Assembly (NCBI GenBank): GCA_937967645.1
Contig: CALBTT010000209.1
Span: 1 to 34,198 of the forward strand
Origin: an uncultured Zoogloea sp.
GTDB taxonomy: Bacteria; Pseudomonadota; Gammaproteobacteria; Burkholderiales; Rhodocyclaceae
Reading direction: 5' to 3'
DNA length: 34,198 bases
Below are positions 19,472-30,325 of the stretch, piece by piece. Made by a program: the position numbers and the translations under genes. The notes under the pieces were generated by a model. The model did not search any database. It was given only the letters and a program-made list of their open reading frames with translations, and was not told where the DNA came from. Numbering within the stretch: the first letter of the stretch is position 1; every line of letters begins with the position of its first letter.

Positions 19472-20602
19472 ATGAGTCACTTGAACTACGATACTTTCAT
19501 CAACCTGCTGTTTGCCCGCGTTCCCCGCGCGGACGTGACCTGGGGGTTGGTCGCGATCAATGTGCTTGTCTTTGCACTGCTGGTCGTGTCTGGCCAGGGC
19601 GTGATGCAAGTTCCCTCCGAGTTGCTGATCCGTGCGGGTGGCAACTTTGCGCCGCTTGTCCAGAAGGGCGAGGTGTGGCGCCTCGCCACGGCGCTGTTCC
19701 TGCATGGAGGGCTGCTGCATGTGGGGCTCAACATGCTGGCCCTGTATCAGGCCGGACAGGTGGTCGAGCGGCTCTTTGGTCGGGCCGGTTTCATCCTCAT
19801 CTACCTGCTGGCCGGCTTGCTGGGCAACGTAGCCAGTCTGTGGTGGAAGCAGGGGCCGGTGAGCGTGGGCGCTTCGGGGGCGATCTTTGGCGTGTACGGT
19901 GCCTTGCTGGCCTATCTGAGTGTGCAGAGGGGGTCGGTCCCGGGGGAGGTCTTCAAGGAGATGCGCGCCGGAACCCTCGGGTTCATCGGCTATTCGCTGT
20001 TTGCCGGCTTCGCGCTGCCGGGCATCGACAATGCAGCGCACCTGGGGGGGCTGGTGGGTGGGCTGGTCCTCGGTGCTGCCATGGCAGTGCCTCTGGCGTC
20101 GCCGGAGCCGGTGCGCTGGCGCTCACCCCGCCTGTGGGCCGGGGTCGCCATTGTGATGGCGCTCGGGGGCGCCATGTGGGCCAAGGCGCCCGAGGTGGCG
20201 CGGCGCTACGAGGTGGGGGCCGCCTTCTACGAGACACTGCAGCGTTTCTCCATCGAGGAGCAGGAACTGTTGCGCGAGCAGGCCACCCTGATGGATGCCC
20301 TGCAGCACAGGCGCGCTACGCAGGCGGCGGTTCGGGATGCGCTGGAGCACGATTGCCTGGTGCGCTGGGATCGGCAGATCACCCAGTTGTCCTGGCGGGA
20401 AGCGCCGGCCGGTCAGGAGTGGTACCGCGAGGAGTTGATCGAGTACGCCACGGCGCGACGCGACGCGGTACAGGCCCTGGTGCAGGCTCTGGACACGCGC
20501 CAGGCCCTCTGGCTGGAGCGGGCGCGCAAGCTGCAGTTGCAGGCCGACAACATCCTGCTGCAGATCCGCCTGCGCAAGTCGATGGAAGACAGCGGGCGTT
20601 GA
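19472..20602 (+). CDS. Rhomboid family intramembrane serine protease with C-terminal extension
   Basis: Cuts membrane proteins within or near the bilayer. 376 residues. The rhomboid core spans ~20-235 with at least six hydrophobic helices. S135 in GASGAIFG and H190 in AAHLGGL form the catalytic dyad; H83 and N87 in HGGLLHVGLNM are the oxyanion residues (E. coli GlpG H150/N154). A further helix at ~221-237 precedes a 130-residue, charged, helical C-terminal tail (ARRYEVGAAFYETLQRFSIEEQELL...), longer than in GlpG and of unknown role. The start ATG lacks a ribosome-binding site. ytfL follows 21 bases after the stop, so the two are probably cotranscribed. Confidence 0.92.
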   Translation: MSHLNYDTFINLLFARVPRADVTWGLVAINVLVFALLVVSGQGVMQVPSELLIRAGGNFAPLVQKGEVWRLATALFLHGGLLHVGLNMLALYQAGQVVERLFGRAGFILIYLLAGLLGNVASLWWKQGPVSVGASGAIFGVYGALLAYLSVQRGSVPGEVFKEMRAGTLGFIGYSLFAGFALPGIDNAAHLGGLVGGLVLGAAMAVPLASPEPVRWRSPRLWAGVAIVMALGGAMWAKAPEVARRYEVGAAFYETLQRFSIEEQELLREQATLMDALQHRRATQAAVRDALEHDCLVRWDRQITQLSWREAPAGQEWYREELIEYATARRDAVQALVQALDTRQALWLERARKLQLQADNILLQIRLRKSMEDSGR

Positions 20603-20623
20603 ACGCGTTGCATGGAGGAGGGA

Positions 20624-21940
20624 ATGGATTTCACACAACAGTTGCTGGTAATCCTCATCCTGGTGGCGGTCAGTGCCTTCTTCTCGGTATCGGAGATCTC
20701 CGTTGCGGCGTCGCGCAAGTCGCGCCTGGCCGTCCTGGCCGAGAATGGTGATGAGGGTGCGGCCCGGGTGCTGGCCCTGCAGGCGCGGCCGGGGCCTTTC
20801 TTCACCCTCGTGCAGATCGGCCTCAATGGCGTGGCCATCATGGGTGGCATCGTCGGTGAGGGGACCTTCTCCCCCTGGCTGACCAGGGTGCTGGGCCCCT
20901 GGTTGCCGGCGGCCTACCTGGACAGCGTGGCCTTTGCCCTGTCCTTTGCGCTGGTGACTTCCCTGTTCATCCTGTTTGCCGACCTGATGCCCAAGCGGCT
21001 CAGCATGGCTTCGCCGGAACGGCTCGCCATCGCCATCGCCGGGCCGATGATCCTGCTCATCGGCTGGCTGAAGCCCCTGCTGTGGCTCTACAACGGGGCC
21101 GCGGACCTGCTGTTCCGGCTGCTGGGGGTGCCGACGGCCCGCAACGACACGGTGACCCCGGACGAGATCATCGCGGTGGTGGAGGCGGGGGCCCAGGCCG
21201 GCGTGCTGGCCGAGCAGGAGCACGCGCTGATCGAGAACGTCTTCGGTCTCGAGGTGCGCAGCGCCCCATCGGCCATGACCACAAGGGAGAGCGTGGTGTT
21301 CTTCACCCTGCAGGAGAGCGAGGAGAGCATCCGCCAGAAGATCACCAGCCGGCCCTTCAACCGCTTCCCGGTGTGTGATGGCAACATCGATCATGTGGTG
21401 GGCTACGTGGACGCCAAGGATCTGCTCAACCGGGTGCTGGCGGGCCAGTCCCTGTCCATGAAGGCGGACGCGCCCATCAACCCGCTGCTGGCCCTGCCGG
21501 ACTCCCTGACCCTGTCCGAGGTGCTGGAGCGCCTGCGCGAAGCGCGGGACGACTTCGCGGTGATCGTCAATGAATACGCGCTGGTGGTGGGCGTGATCAC
21601 CCTCAACGACATCATCCGGGCGCTGGTCGGCGATGACGTGGATCAGGTGCAGGAGGAGCAGATCCTGCGTCGTGACGACAACTCCTGGCTGGTGGATGGC
21701 GCCACCGCCGCGACCGACCTGATGCGCGTGCTCGACATCGACGACGCCGGTGGCAGCGAGCATTACGAGACCGTCGCCGGCTTCATGATGTACCACCTGC
21801 GCAAGATCCCGCGGCGGACCGACCGGGTGGACTTTGCCGGCTACCGCTTTGAGGTGCTGGACGTGGACAACCACCGCATCGACCAGCTGCTGGTGAGCCG
21901 GCTGGACGACGCGGCCGGAGAAATCTCCCGCCAGGGGTGA
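20624..21940 (+). CDS. CNNM/CBS-domain membrane protein, YtfL (PaeA) type
   Basis: 438 residues. The N-terminus MDFTQQLLVILILVAVSAFFSVSEISVAASRKSRLAVLAENGDEGA matches E. coli YtfL strongly (SAFFSxSEISxAASRK). DUF21/CNNM membrane domain ~1-190 with about four helices, a CBS pair ~205-335 (FNRFPVCDGNIDHVVGYVDAKDLL and DDFAVIVNEYALVVGVITLNDIIRALVGD), then the CorC/HlyC domain ~350-430. YtfL in enterics (PaeA) is linked to cadaverine/putrescine export; related CorC/CNNM proteins move magnesium. Which applies here is inference. ATG 20624 is preferred over 20612 because GGAGGAGGGA stands just before it. It lies 21 bases after rhomboid and 31 before dnaE. Confidence 0.9.
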   Translation: MDFTQQLLVILILVAVSAFFSVSEISVAASRKSRLAVLAENGDEGAARVLALQARPGPFFTLVQIGLNGVAIMGGIVGEGTFSPWLTRVLGPWLPAAYLDSVAFALSFALVTSLFILFADLMPKRLSMASPERLAIAIAGPMILLIGWLKPLLWLYNGAADLLFRLLGVPTARNDTVTPDEIIAVVEAGAQAGVLAEQEHALIENVFGLEVRSAPSAMTTRESVVFFTLQESEESIRQKITSRPFNRFPVCDGNIDHVVGYVDAKDLLNRVLAGQSLSMKADAPINPLLALPDSLTLSEVLERLREARDDFAVIVNEYALVVGVITLNDIIRALVGDDVDQVQEEQILRRDDNSWLVDGATAATDLMRVLDIDDAGGSEHYETVAGFMMYHLRKIPRRTDRVDFAGYRFEVLDVDNHRIDQLLVSRLDDAAGEISRQG

Positions 21941-21959
21941 ATGCCCCCCCGGGGACGGG

Positions 21960-21965
21960 TAAAAT
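21960..21965 (+). promoter_or_regulatory. -10-like element immediately before dnaE
   Basis: TAAAAT lies so close to the dnaE ATG (21972) that a transcript started 6-7 bases downstream would begin at or next to the start codon. The only Shine-Dalgarno-like bases (AGGGG) abut the ATG without spacing. dnaE may therefore be read from a leaderless transcript in addition to read-through from ytfL. Confidence 0.35.
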
Positions 21966-21971
21966 TAGGGG

Positions 21972-25472
<3,501 letters not shown>

Positions 25473-25485
25473 CGACCGGGGGAGG

Positions 25486-25525
25486 GCGCCGGGGCGCGGG
25501 CGGACCCGCGTCCGCCAGGCGGCGC
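25486..25525. terminator. Hairpin between the convergent dnaE and PAS-GGDEF-EAL genes
   Basis: Inner perfect stem GGCGGAC/GTCCGCC (25499-25516, loop CCGC) nested in an outer GCGCC/GGCGC pairing. It serves both convergent genes by position, but lacks a T run on either side, so termination activity is uncertain. Confidence 0.45.
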
Positions 25526-25529
25526 TCTC

Positions 25530-28019
25530 TCAGCAGGCGACGATGGGCGCAGCGGGCAGGGTGCCGATGCGCAGCAGCTCGGTCACCGCATCGGCGGGCA
25601 GCGGGGGGCTGAAGACGTAGCCCTGGGCCGCGGAGCAGCCCTCCATGCGCAGGAAGTCGAGCTGGTCGGGGGTTTCGGTGCCCTCGGCAATGACCTCGAG
25701 GCGCAGGCTGCGCCCCAACTGGATCACCGCCCGCACGATGGCTGCGTCGTCCGGGTCTTCGGTCAGGTCGCGGACGAAGCTCTGGTCGATCTTCAGGCAA
25801 TCCACAGGGAAGCGCTTGAGATAGGCCAGGCTCGAATAGCCGGTACCGAAATCATCGATGGACATGCGGATGCCCAGTGCCTTCAGTTCCCGCAGGGTGG
25901 CCTCGACTTCGGCGCCCGACTGCATCAGCAGAGACTCGGTGAGCTCCAGCTCCAGCCAGCGCGCATCCAGCCCGGCGGACTCCAGTGCCTCGCGGACGGT
26001 GGCCACCATGTCGGCGCGGCGGAACTGCATGGCCGACAGATTGACCGCCACCGGCACCGGGGGCAGCCCCCGGTCCTGCCACTGCCGGGCCTGCCGGCAG
26101 GCCTCGAACAGGACCCAGCGGCCGATCGGGACGATCAGCCCGCATTCCTCCGCCAGCGGAATGAAGTGGGCCGGCGAGATCCCGCCGAGGGTGCCGCTGA
26201 ACCAGCGCAGCAGGGCTTCCATGCCGATGATGCGGCCGCTCGCCAGGTTCACCTGGGGCTGGTAGTACAGCTGGAACTCCTGCTGATCGAGCGCCCGGCG
26301 CAGTGCGTTCTCCATGTGCAGCCGCTCGAGGGCATTGACGTTCATGACCTCGTCGAAGAAGCGGTAGGTGTTCCGCCCTTCTTCCTTGGCGTGGTACATG
26401 GCCGTGTCGGCGTTCTTCATCAGGGTCTCGGCGCATTCCCCGTCTTCCGGGTAGAGGGCGATGCCGATGGAGAAGGACGTGGCGAGCTGCTGGCCCTCGA
26501 TCTCGAAGGCCGGACAGAGCTTGTCGAGGATCTTCTCGGCCACCCGGGCGGCGTCGTCCGGGACATGGATGTCGGTCAGCACGATCAGGAACTCGTCGCC
26601 GCCCTGGCGGCTCACCGTATCGGTCTCGCGGATGCAGGAGGCCAGGCGCAGGGCCACCCCCTGCAGCAGGCGGTCGCCCACCATATGGCCGAGGGAGTCG
26701 TTGATCGTCTTGAAGCGGTCCAGGTCGAGAAAGAGCAGGGCGATCCGGGTGCCGTGGCGGGCTGCCTGGGCCAGCGACTGGTCGAGGCGGTCCTGCAGCA
26801 GGGTGCGGTTGGGCAGGCCGGTGAGCGGGTCGTGCTGGGCCAGGAAGGCGATCCGGGCCTCGGAGGCCTTGCGCTCGGTGATGTCGGAGAAGACCGCCAC
26901 GTAGTGGGTGACCCGCCCGCTGCGGTCGCGCACGGTGCTGATCGACAGGGCCGCGGGGTACAGCGTGCCGTCCTTCCGTCGGTCGTGGATCTCGCCCTGC
27001 CAGAAGCCGTTGATCTGGATGTCGCGCCACATGGCCTCGTAGAAGCCGCGGTCGTGGTGGCCGGAGTGCAGTAGCCGCGGCGTCTGGCCCACCGCCTCGG
27101 CGGAGGTGTAGCCGGTGACGTCGGTGAAGGCCTGGTTCACCGACAGGATGCGTTGCTGCGCGTCGGTGACGATGATGGCTTCGATGCTGTTGCGGAACAC
27201 CGTCAGGGCCAGGCGCAGCTGCTCCTCGCTGTCACGCCGGGTGGTCACATCCGCGATGGTGGTGACGACCCCGCGACGCTCGCCGCTATGGTCATCGAAC
27301 AGTGGGATGGAGTTGGTCCATAGCCAGCGTCGCCCGCCGTCCTGGCGATCGAGCCCGAGCAGTCCGGACTGCGGCAGCCCGGTGGCCAGGGCCTGCATCG
27401 CCGGGGTCTGGGACGGCGCGAGGGGCTCGCCCTCCTCGTCCAGGTAGGTGATCAGCTTGTTGTGGATGTCCCAGCCCTTCATCTGCTCGGCGCTGAGCCC
27501 GAGGATCTGTTCGGCCATGACGTTGTGCAGCAGCAGGACGCCTTCCGTATCCCGCATGATCACGCCTTCGCCCATGGAGGCCAGCAGCGTCCGCATGCGG
27601 GTTTCCCGCTCGCGCAGCTCGGCTTCCGCGTTGCGGCGGTCGGTGATGTCGATGCAGGAGCTGATGTAGCCGGCGAACTCGCCGGCCTGGTCATACAGGG
27701 GGCGGCCGGTGCTGAGGACCCAGCGGTAGCTGCCATCCTTGCGGCGCAGCCGGAACTCCATCTCGAAGGGTGTGCGGACGGCGAAGTGCTCGAGATAGGT
27801 GCTGACGCAGCGGTCGAAATCCTCCGGGTGCACACCCATCGTCCAGCCGTCGCCGACCTCTTGTTCGAGGCTGCGACCGGTGAAGTCCAGCCAGGTCTTG
27901 TTGAAGTAGGTGCACCGCGCGTCCGCGCCGGAGCGCCAGATCAGCGTCGGGAAATGCTCGAAAAGCGACAGCTGGAATGCCCAGTTGTCGGCGTTTTCGG
28001 AGGAGGGTAAGGCAAGCAC
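25530..28019 (-). CDS. PAS-PAS-PAS-GGDEF-EAL c-di-GMP signalling protein
   Basis: 829 residues, cytosolic by sequence (no signal peptide or membrane helix). Three PAS/PAC sensor units at ~17-130, ~138-262 and ~270-390; the third carries NQAFTDVTGYTSAEAVGQTPRLLHSGHHD. GGDEF domain ~395-560: GGDEF at 473-477 with the RxxD inhibitory site RETD nine residues before it. EAL domain ~570-820: E601-A602-L603, NLSAMQF, ELTES, DDFGTGYSSLAYL, KIDQSFV, AEGTET and QGYVFSPPLP are all intact. Both synthesis and breakdown of c-di-GMP are thus possible; hybrid proteins are often phosphodiesterases with a regulatory GGDEF. Start GTG 28019 has no clear ribosome-binding site, so the N-terminus is less sure. A 10-bp inverted repeat overlaps its promoter. 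Confidence 0.93.
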   Translation of the reverse strand: MLALPSSENADNWAFQLSLFEHFPTLIWRSGADARCTYFNKTWLDFTGRSLEQEVGDGWTMGVHPEDFDRCVSTYLEHFAVRTPFEMEFRLRRKDGSYRWVLSTGRPLYDQAGEFAGYISSCIDITDRRNAEAELRERETRMRTLLASMGEGVIMRDTEGVLLLHNVMAEQILGLSAEQMKGWDIHNKLITYLDEEGEPLAPSQTPAMQALATGLPQSGLLGLDRQDGGRRWLWTNSIPLFDDHSGERRGVVTTIADVTTRRDSEEQLRLALTVFRNSIEAIIVTDAQQRILSVNQAFTDVTGYTSAEAVGQTPRLLHSGHHDRGFYEAMWRDIQINGFWQGEIHDRRKDGTLYPAALSISTVRDRSGRVTHYVAVFSDITERKASEARIAFLAQHDPLTGLPNRTLLQDRLDQSLAQAARHGTRIALLFLDLDRFKTINDSLGHMVGDRLLQGVALRLASCIRETDTVSRQGGDEFLIVLTDIHVPDDAARVAEKILDKLCPAFEIEGQQLATSFSIGIALYPEDGECAETLMKNADTAMYHAKEEGRNTYRFFDEVMNVNALERLHMENALRRALDQQEFQLYYQPQVNLASGRIIGMEALLRWFSGTLGGISPAHFIPLAEECGLIVPIGRWVLFEACRQARQWQDRGLPPVPVAVNLSAMQFRRADMVATVREALESAGLDARWLELELTESLLMQSGAEVEATLRELKALGIRMSIDDFGTGYSSLAYLKRFPVDCLKIDQSFVRDLTEDPDDAAIVRAVIQLGRSLRLEVIAEGTETPDQLDFLRMEGCSAAQGYVFSPPLPADAVTELLRIGTLPAAPIVAC

Positions 28020-28070
28020 GGCAGCTGTGGATTCCGATGCACTGGAGCCTGGGGTTCGGTGGATTCACGC

Positions 28071-28076
28071 ATTTTA
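28071..28076 (-). promoter_or_regulatory. -10-like element of the PAS-GGDEF-EAL gene
   Basis: TAAAAT on the minus strand, giving initiation near 28064 and a leader of about 45 bases to the GTG at 28019. The region where a -35 box would lie overlaps the inverted repeat at 28085-28123. Confidence 0.45.
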
Positions 28077-28084
28077 ACGCTTTT

Positions 28085-28123
28085 GAAAGGATGCGCCGTG
28101 AATATCGCAGATGGCATCCTTTC
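28085..28123. promoter_or_regulatory. Perfect 10-bp inverted repeat upstream of the PAS-GGDEF-EAL gene
   Basis: GAAAGGATGC (28085-28094) and GCATCCTTTC (28114-28123), separated by 19 bases. Relative to the predicted start near 28064 it spans about -21 to -59, overlapping the -35 zone. It also lies 20 bases past the end of the SulP gene, so it could instead form a 3' stem-loop there; no T run follows on that strand, which makes an operator at least as likely. Confidence 0.55.
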
Positions 28124-28143
28124 TCCAGGGTTACCGACCCGTC

Positions 28144-29829
28144 TCAGGGCGCATCTTCGTTCATGAGCCGCGGCAGGAAGTTGCGGGCCCGGGCGAGGGC
28201 CGAGTAGATATCTCCGCAGATGTTGTTGATGCCCACTTCGTCCTCGAAGCCGGAGCGATGGATCAGGGAACCCGGTTGGGCGTTGAGGTTGCACAGGATC
28301 AGGGCGCAACCACGCTTGTGCAGGTTCTTGCACAGTCCTTCCAGTCCCTCCAGGCCGGTGGTGTCGAGATTGACCAGGTGGTGCATGTCCAGGATGACCA
28401 CCTCGGGATGGCGCTCGGCCGGGTCGAGCAGGGCCTCGAGCTTGTGGATGGCGCCGAAGAACAGGGTGCCGTAGATCGAATAGGCCACCACCCGGGGGGT
28501 GCCATCCGGGTACAGGAAGTCCGGCAGCATCGACAGCTCGCCCAGGGGCAGGCGCTCGACCCGGGTGAGGTCCGACATGCGGTAGATGAAGAACAGGCTG
28601 GCCATCACCATGCCGAGCTCCACCGCGAGGGTCAGGTCGAAGAAGACGGTGACGAAGAAGGTGGTCAGCAGGGTGGCGCGATAGGTTGCGGCGAAGCGCC
28701 CCAGCCCGCGGAACTCATGCCATTCGCCCATGTTGATCGAGACCACCACGACGATGGCCGACAGGGTGGCGAGGGGGATGTGCTTGGCAAAGGGGGCGAG
28801 CACCAGGACCACCGCCAGCAGCACGAACGCGTGCACCATGCCGGCTACCGGGGTGCGGCCGCCCGTGCGCACGTTGGTGGCCGTACGGGCGATGGCGCCG
28901 GTGGCGGCGAAGCCTCCGAACAGCGGCGCCACCAGGTTGGCCAGGCCCTGGGCGATCAGCTCCTGGTTGGGGTCGTGGCGGTCGTCGATGGCGCTGTCGG
29001 CGACCCGCGCCGACAGCAGCGATTCGATGGCGCCGAGCAGGGCGATGGTCAGCGCCGGGGAGATCAGCTTGCCCAGGGTCTCCAGGGACAGCTCCGGCAG
29101 GGCGATGGCCGGCAGATCCTGGGGAATGCCGTTGAAACGGCTGCCGATGGTCTCGACCGGCAACTGCAGCAGGGCATTGACCACGGTTGCCACCACCAGC
29201 ACGCCGAGGGGGCCGGGCATCCGGGCCAGGAATTTGAAGCGGCGGGCCAGGCGGTTCCACGACAGCAGCACCGCCAGCGAGGCCAGCGACAGGCCCACGG
29301 TAGGCAGGTCGATGGTGTCCAGGTGGCTGACCAGGGCCTTGACCTTGCCGAAGAACTCGCCCGGCAGGTGGTCGATCCGGAGGCCCAGGAAGTCCTTGAT
29401 CTGGGCCAGGAAGATCACCACCGCGATGCCATTGGTGAAGCCGATCACCACCGTCTTGGGGATGAAGCGGATCAGGTTGCCGAGCCGGAACAGGCCCATC
29501 GCCACCAGCATGGCCCCCGCCAGCATGGTGGCGACCAGCAGGTTCTGCACGCCGTATTCGACGACGATGCCGTAGATGATGGGAATGAAGGCGCCGGTGG
29601 GGCCGCCGATCTGCACCCGGGAGCCGCCCAGGGCGGAGATCAGGAAGCCGGCGACGATGGCCGTCCAGATGCCGGCTGTGGGGGACATGCCGGAGGCGAT
29701 GGCGAAGGCCATGGCCAGCGGCAGGGCGAGGACCCCGACGGTGAGGCCGGCCGATGCGTCGCGACCGAACTGCGCTCCGTCGTAGCCGGGGAGCGTGTCA
29801 AGGAGCTTGGGACGAAATACGAATTTCAT
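28144..29829 (-). CDS. SulP family anion transporter with C-terminal STAS domain
   Basis: 561 residues. The membrane domain (~10-420) starts LLDTLPGYDGAQFGRDASAGLTVGVLALPLAMAFAIASGMSPTAGIWTAIVAGFLISALGGSRVQIGGPTGAF, the SulP signature region, with about 12-14 hydrophobic segments. The STAS domain is at ~440-550 (VVILDMHHLVNLDTTGLEGLEGL, with DTT where anti-anti-sigma proteins have DSS). SulP members carry sulfate, bicarbonate or C4-dicarboxylates (DauA); the substrate here cannot be told, and no carbonic anhydrase or sulfate gene is near. ATG 29829 has GCGGAGG at a 4-base gap; the frame extends 11 codons further upstream without support. The ribosome-binding site can be fully paired with an upstream segment. 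The 93-residue membrane protein lies upstream on the same strand. Confidence 0.92.
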   Translation of the reverse strand: MKFVFRPKLLDTLPGYDGAQFGRDASAGLTVGVLALPLAMAFAIASGMSPTAGIWTAIVAGFLISALGGSRVQIGGPTGAFIPIIYGIVVEYGVQNLLVATMLAGAMLVAMGLFRLGNLIRFIPKTVVIGFTNGIAVVIFLAQIKDFLGLRIDHLPGEFFGKVKALVSHLDTIDLPTVGLSLASLAVLLSWNRLARRFKFLARMPGPLGVLVVATVVNALLQLPVETIGSRFNGIPQDLPAIALPELSLETLGKLISPALTIALLGAIESLLSARVADSAIDDRHDPNQELIAQGLANLVAPLFGGFAATGAIARTATNVRTGGRTPVAGMVHAFVLLAVVLVLAPFAKHIPLATLSAIVVVVSINMGEWHEFRGLGRFAATYRATLLTTFFVTVFFDLTLAVELGMVMASLFFIYRMSDLTRVERLPLGELSMLPDFLYPDGTPRVVAYSIYGTLFFGAIHKLEALLDPAERHPEVVILDMHHLVNLDTTGLEGLEGLCKNLHKRGCALILCNLNAQPGSLIHRSGFEDEVGINNICGDIYSALARARNFLPRLMNEDAP

Positions 29830-29830
29830 G

Positions 29831-29888
29831 ATGCCTCCGCAAATGAGGGGGAAATGCGTCACCCGAAGGGGTGTCTTGCGGAGGGCAT
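29831..29888 (-). promoter_or_regulatory. Leader hairpin sequestering the ribosome-binding site of the SulP gene
   Basis: In the minus-strand transcript, ATGCCCTCCGCAA (29888-29876) can pair with TTGCGGAGGCAT (29842-29831): 12 bp with one bulged C. The 3' arm contains the entire Shine-Dalgarno GCGGAGG and ends one base before the ATG. Between the arms lies a compact inner hairpin CACCC-CTTC-GGGTG and a C/U-rich single strand. The arrangement looks like an RNA switch or thermosensor controlling translation. It matches no riboswitch class I know. Confidence 0.6.
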
Positions 29889-29958
29889 GGGCCCGGCCCG
29901 GTACGATGCTGGACGATCCATCGTTTGCAGGCGGTGAGGGGCATGGGCCGGGGGCGGG

Positions 29959-30240
29959 TCAGGAAAACGTGTTGTCGTTGGCGGCGTCGCGGCCGGCGGA
30001 GGCGCTGTGCATGACTTCCACCAGCATCTTCACGGCGGCGATGAATACGGTGACGAGGCCGCCGCCCACGCAGATCCAGGCCTGCAGGGTGCTGGCCGGG
30101 AAGCCGGGCAGGATGGAGGCCCGGTCCTCGAGCAGGTAGGCGGCGCCGACGGCGAGCACCATGACCCCGATCATGTCGAGGGCGGCCCAGCCCCAGAAGG
30201 CGGGTGTCAGGCGTGGAAGGGGAGATCGTTGGGTGCTCAT
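29959..30240 (-). CDS. Small two-helix membrane protein of unknown function (93 aa)
   Basis: 93 residues from ATG 30240 (MSTQRSPLPRLTPAFWGW). Two hydrophobic helices, ~16-40 (FWGWAALDMIGVMVLAVGAAYLL) and ~57-78 (LQAWICVGGGLVTVFIAAVKMLVEVM), joined by a short loop with DRASILPGFPAS; polar tail SAGRDAANDNTFS. No family recognised. An in-frame TTG at 30252 would add four residues. It lies 129 bases upstream of the SulP gene on the same strand, so cotranscription is possible, though the intervening leader structure suggests separate control. Confidence 0.8.
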   Translation of the reverse strand: MSTQRSPLPRLTPAFWGWAALDMIGVMVLAVGAAYLLEDRASILPGFPASTLQAWICVGGGLVTVFIAAVKMLVEVMHSASAGRDAANDNTFS

Positions 30241-30282
30241 GACCAGTTGCAAAGCTAGGGGATGGGGCTGACAGACAGCTTA

Positions 30283-30311
30283 CGGCAGGCTTGCGCCGGG
30301 CAGGCCTGCCG
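30283..30311 (-). terminator. Hairpin after metG
   Basis: CGGCAGGC (30283-30290) and GCCTGCCG (30304-30311) form an 8-bp perfect stem 14 bases past the metG stop. No T run follows on the minus strand, so only a possible terminator. Confidence 0.35.
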
Positions 30312-30325
30312 CCGTTCCTGTTGGC

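Noticed and set aside
29883..29949. Direct repeat GGGCATGGGCC (29883-29893 and 29939-29949)
   Set aside because: G/C-rich and short; chance is likely in this base composition. The first copy overlaps the SulP leader stem, which explains its conservation better.
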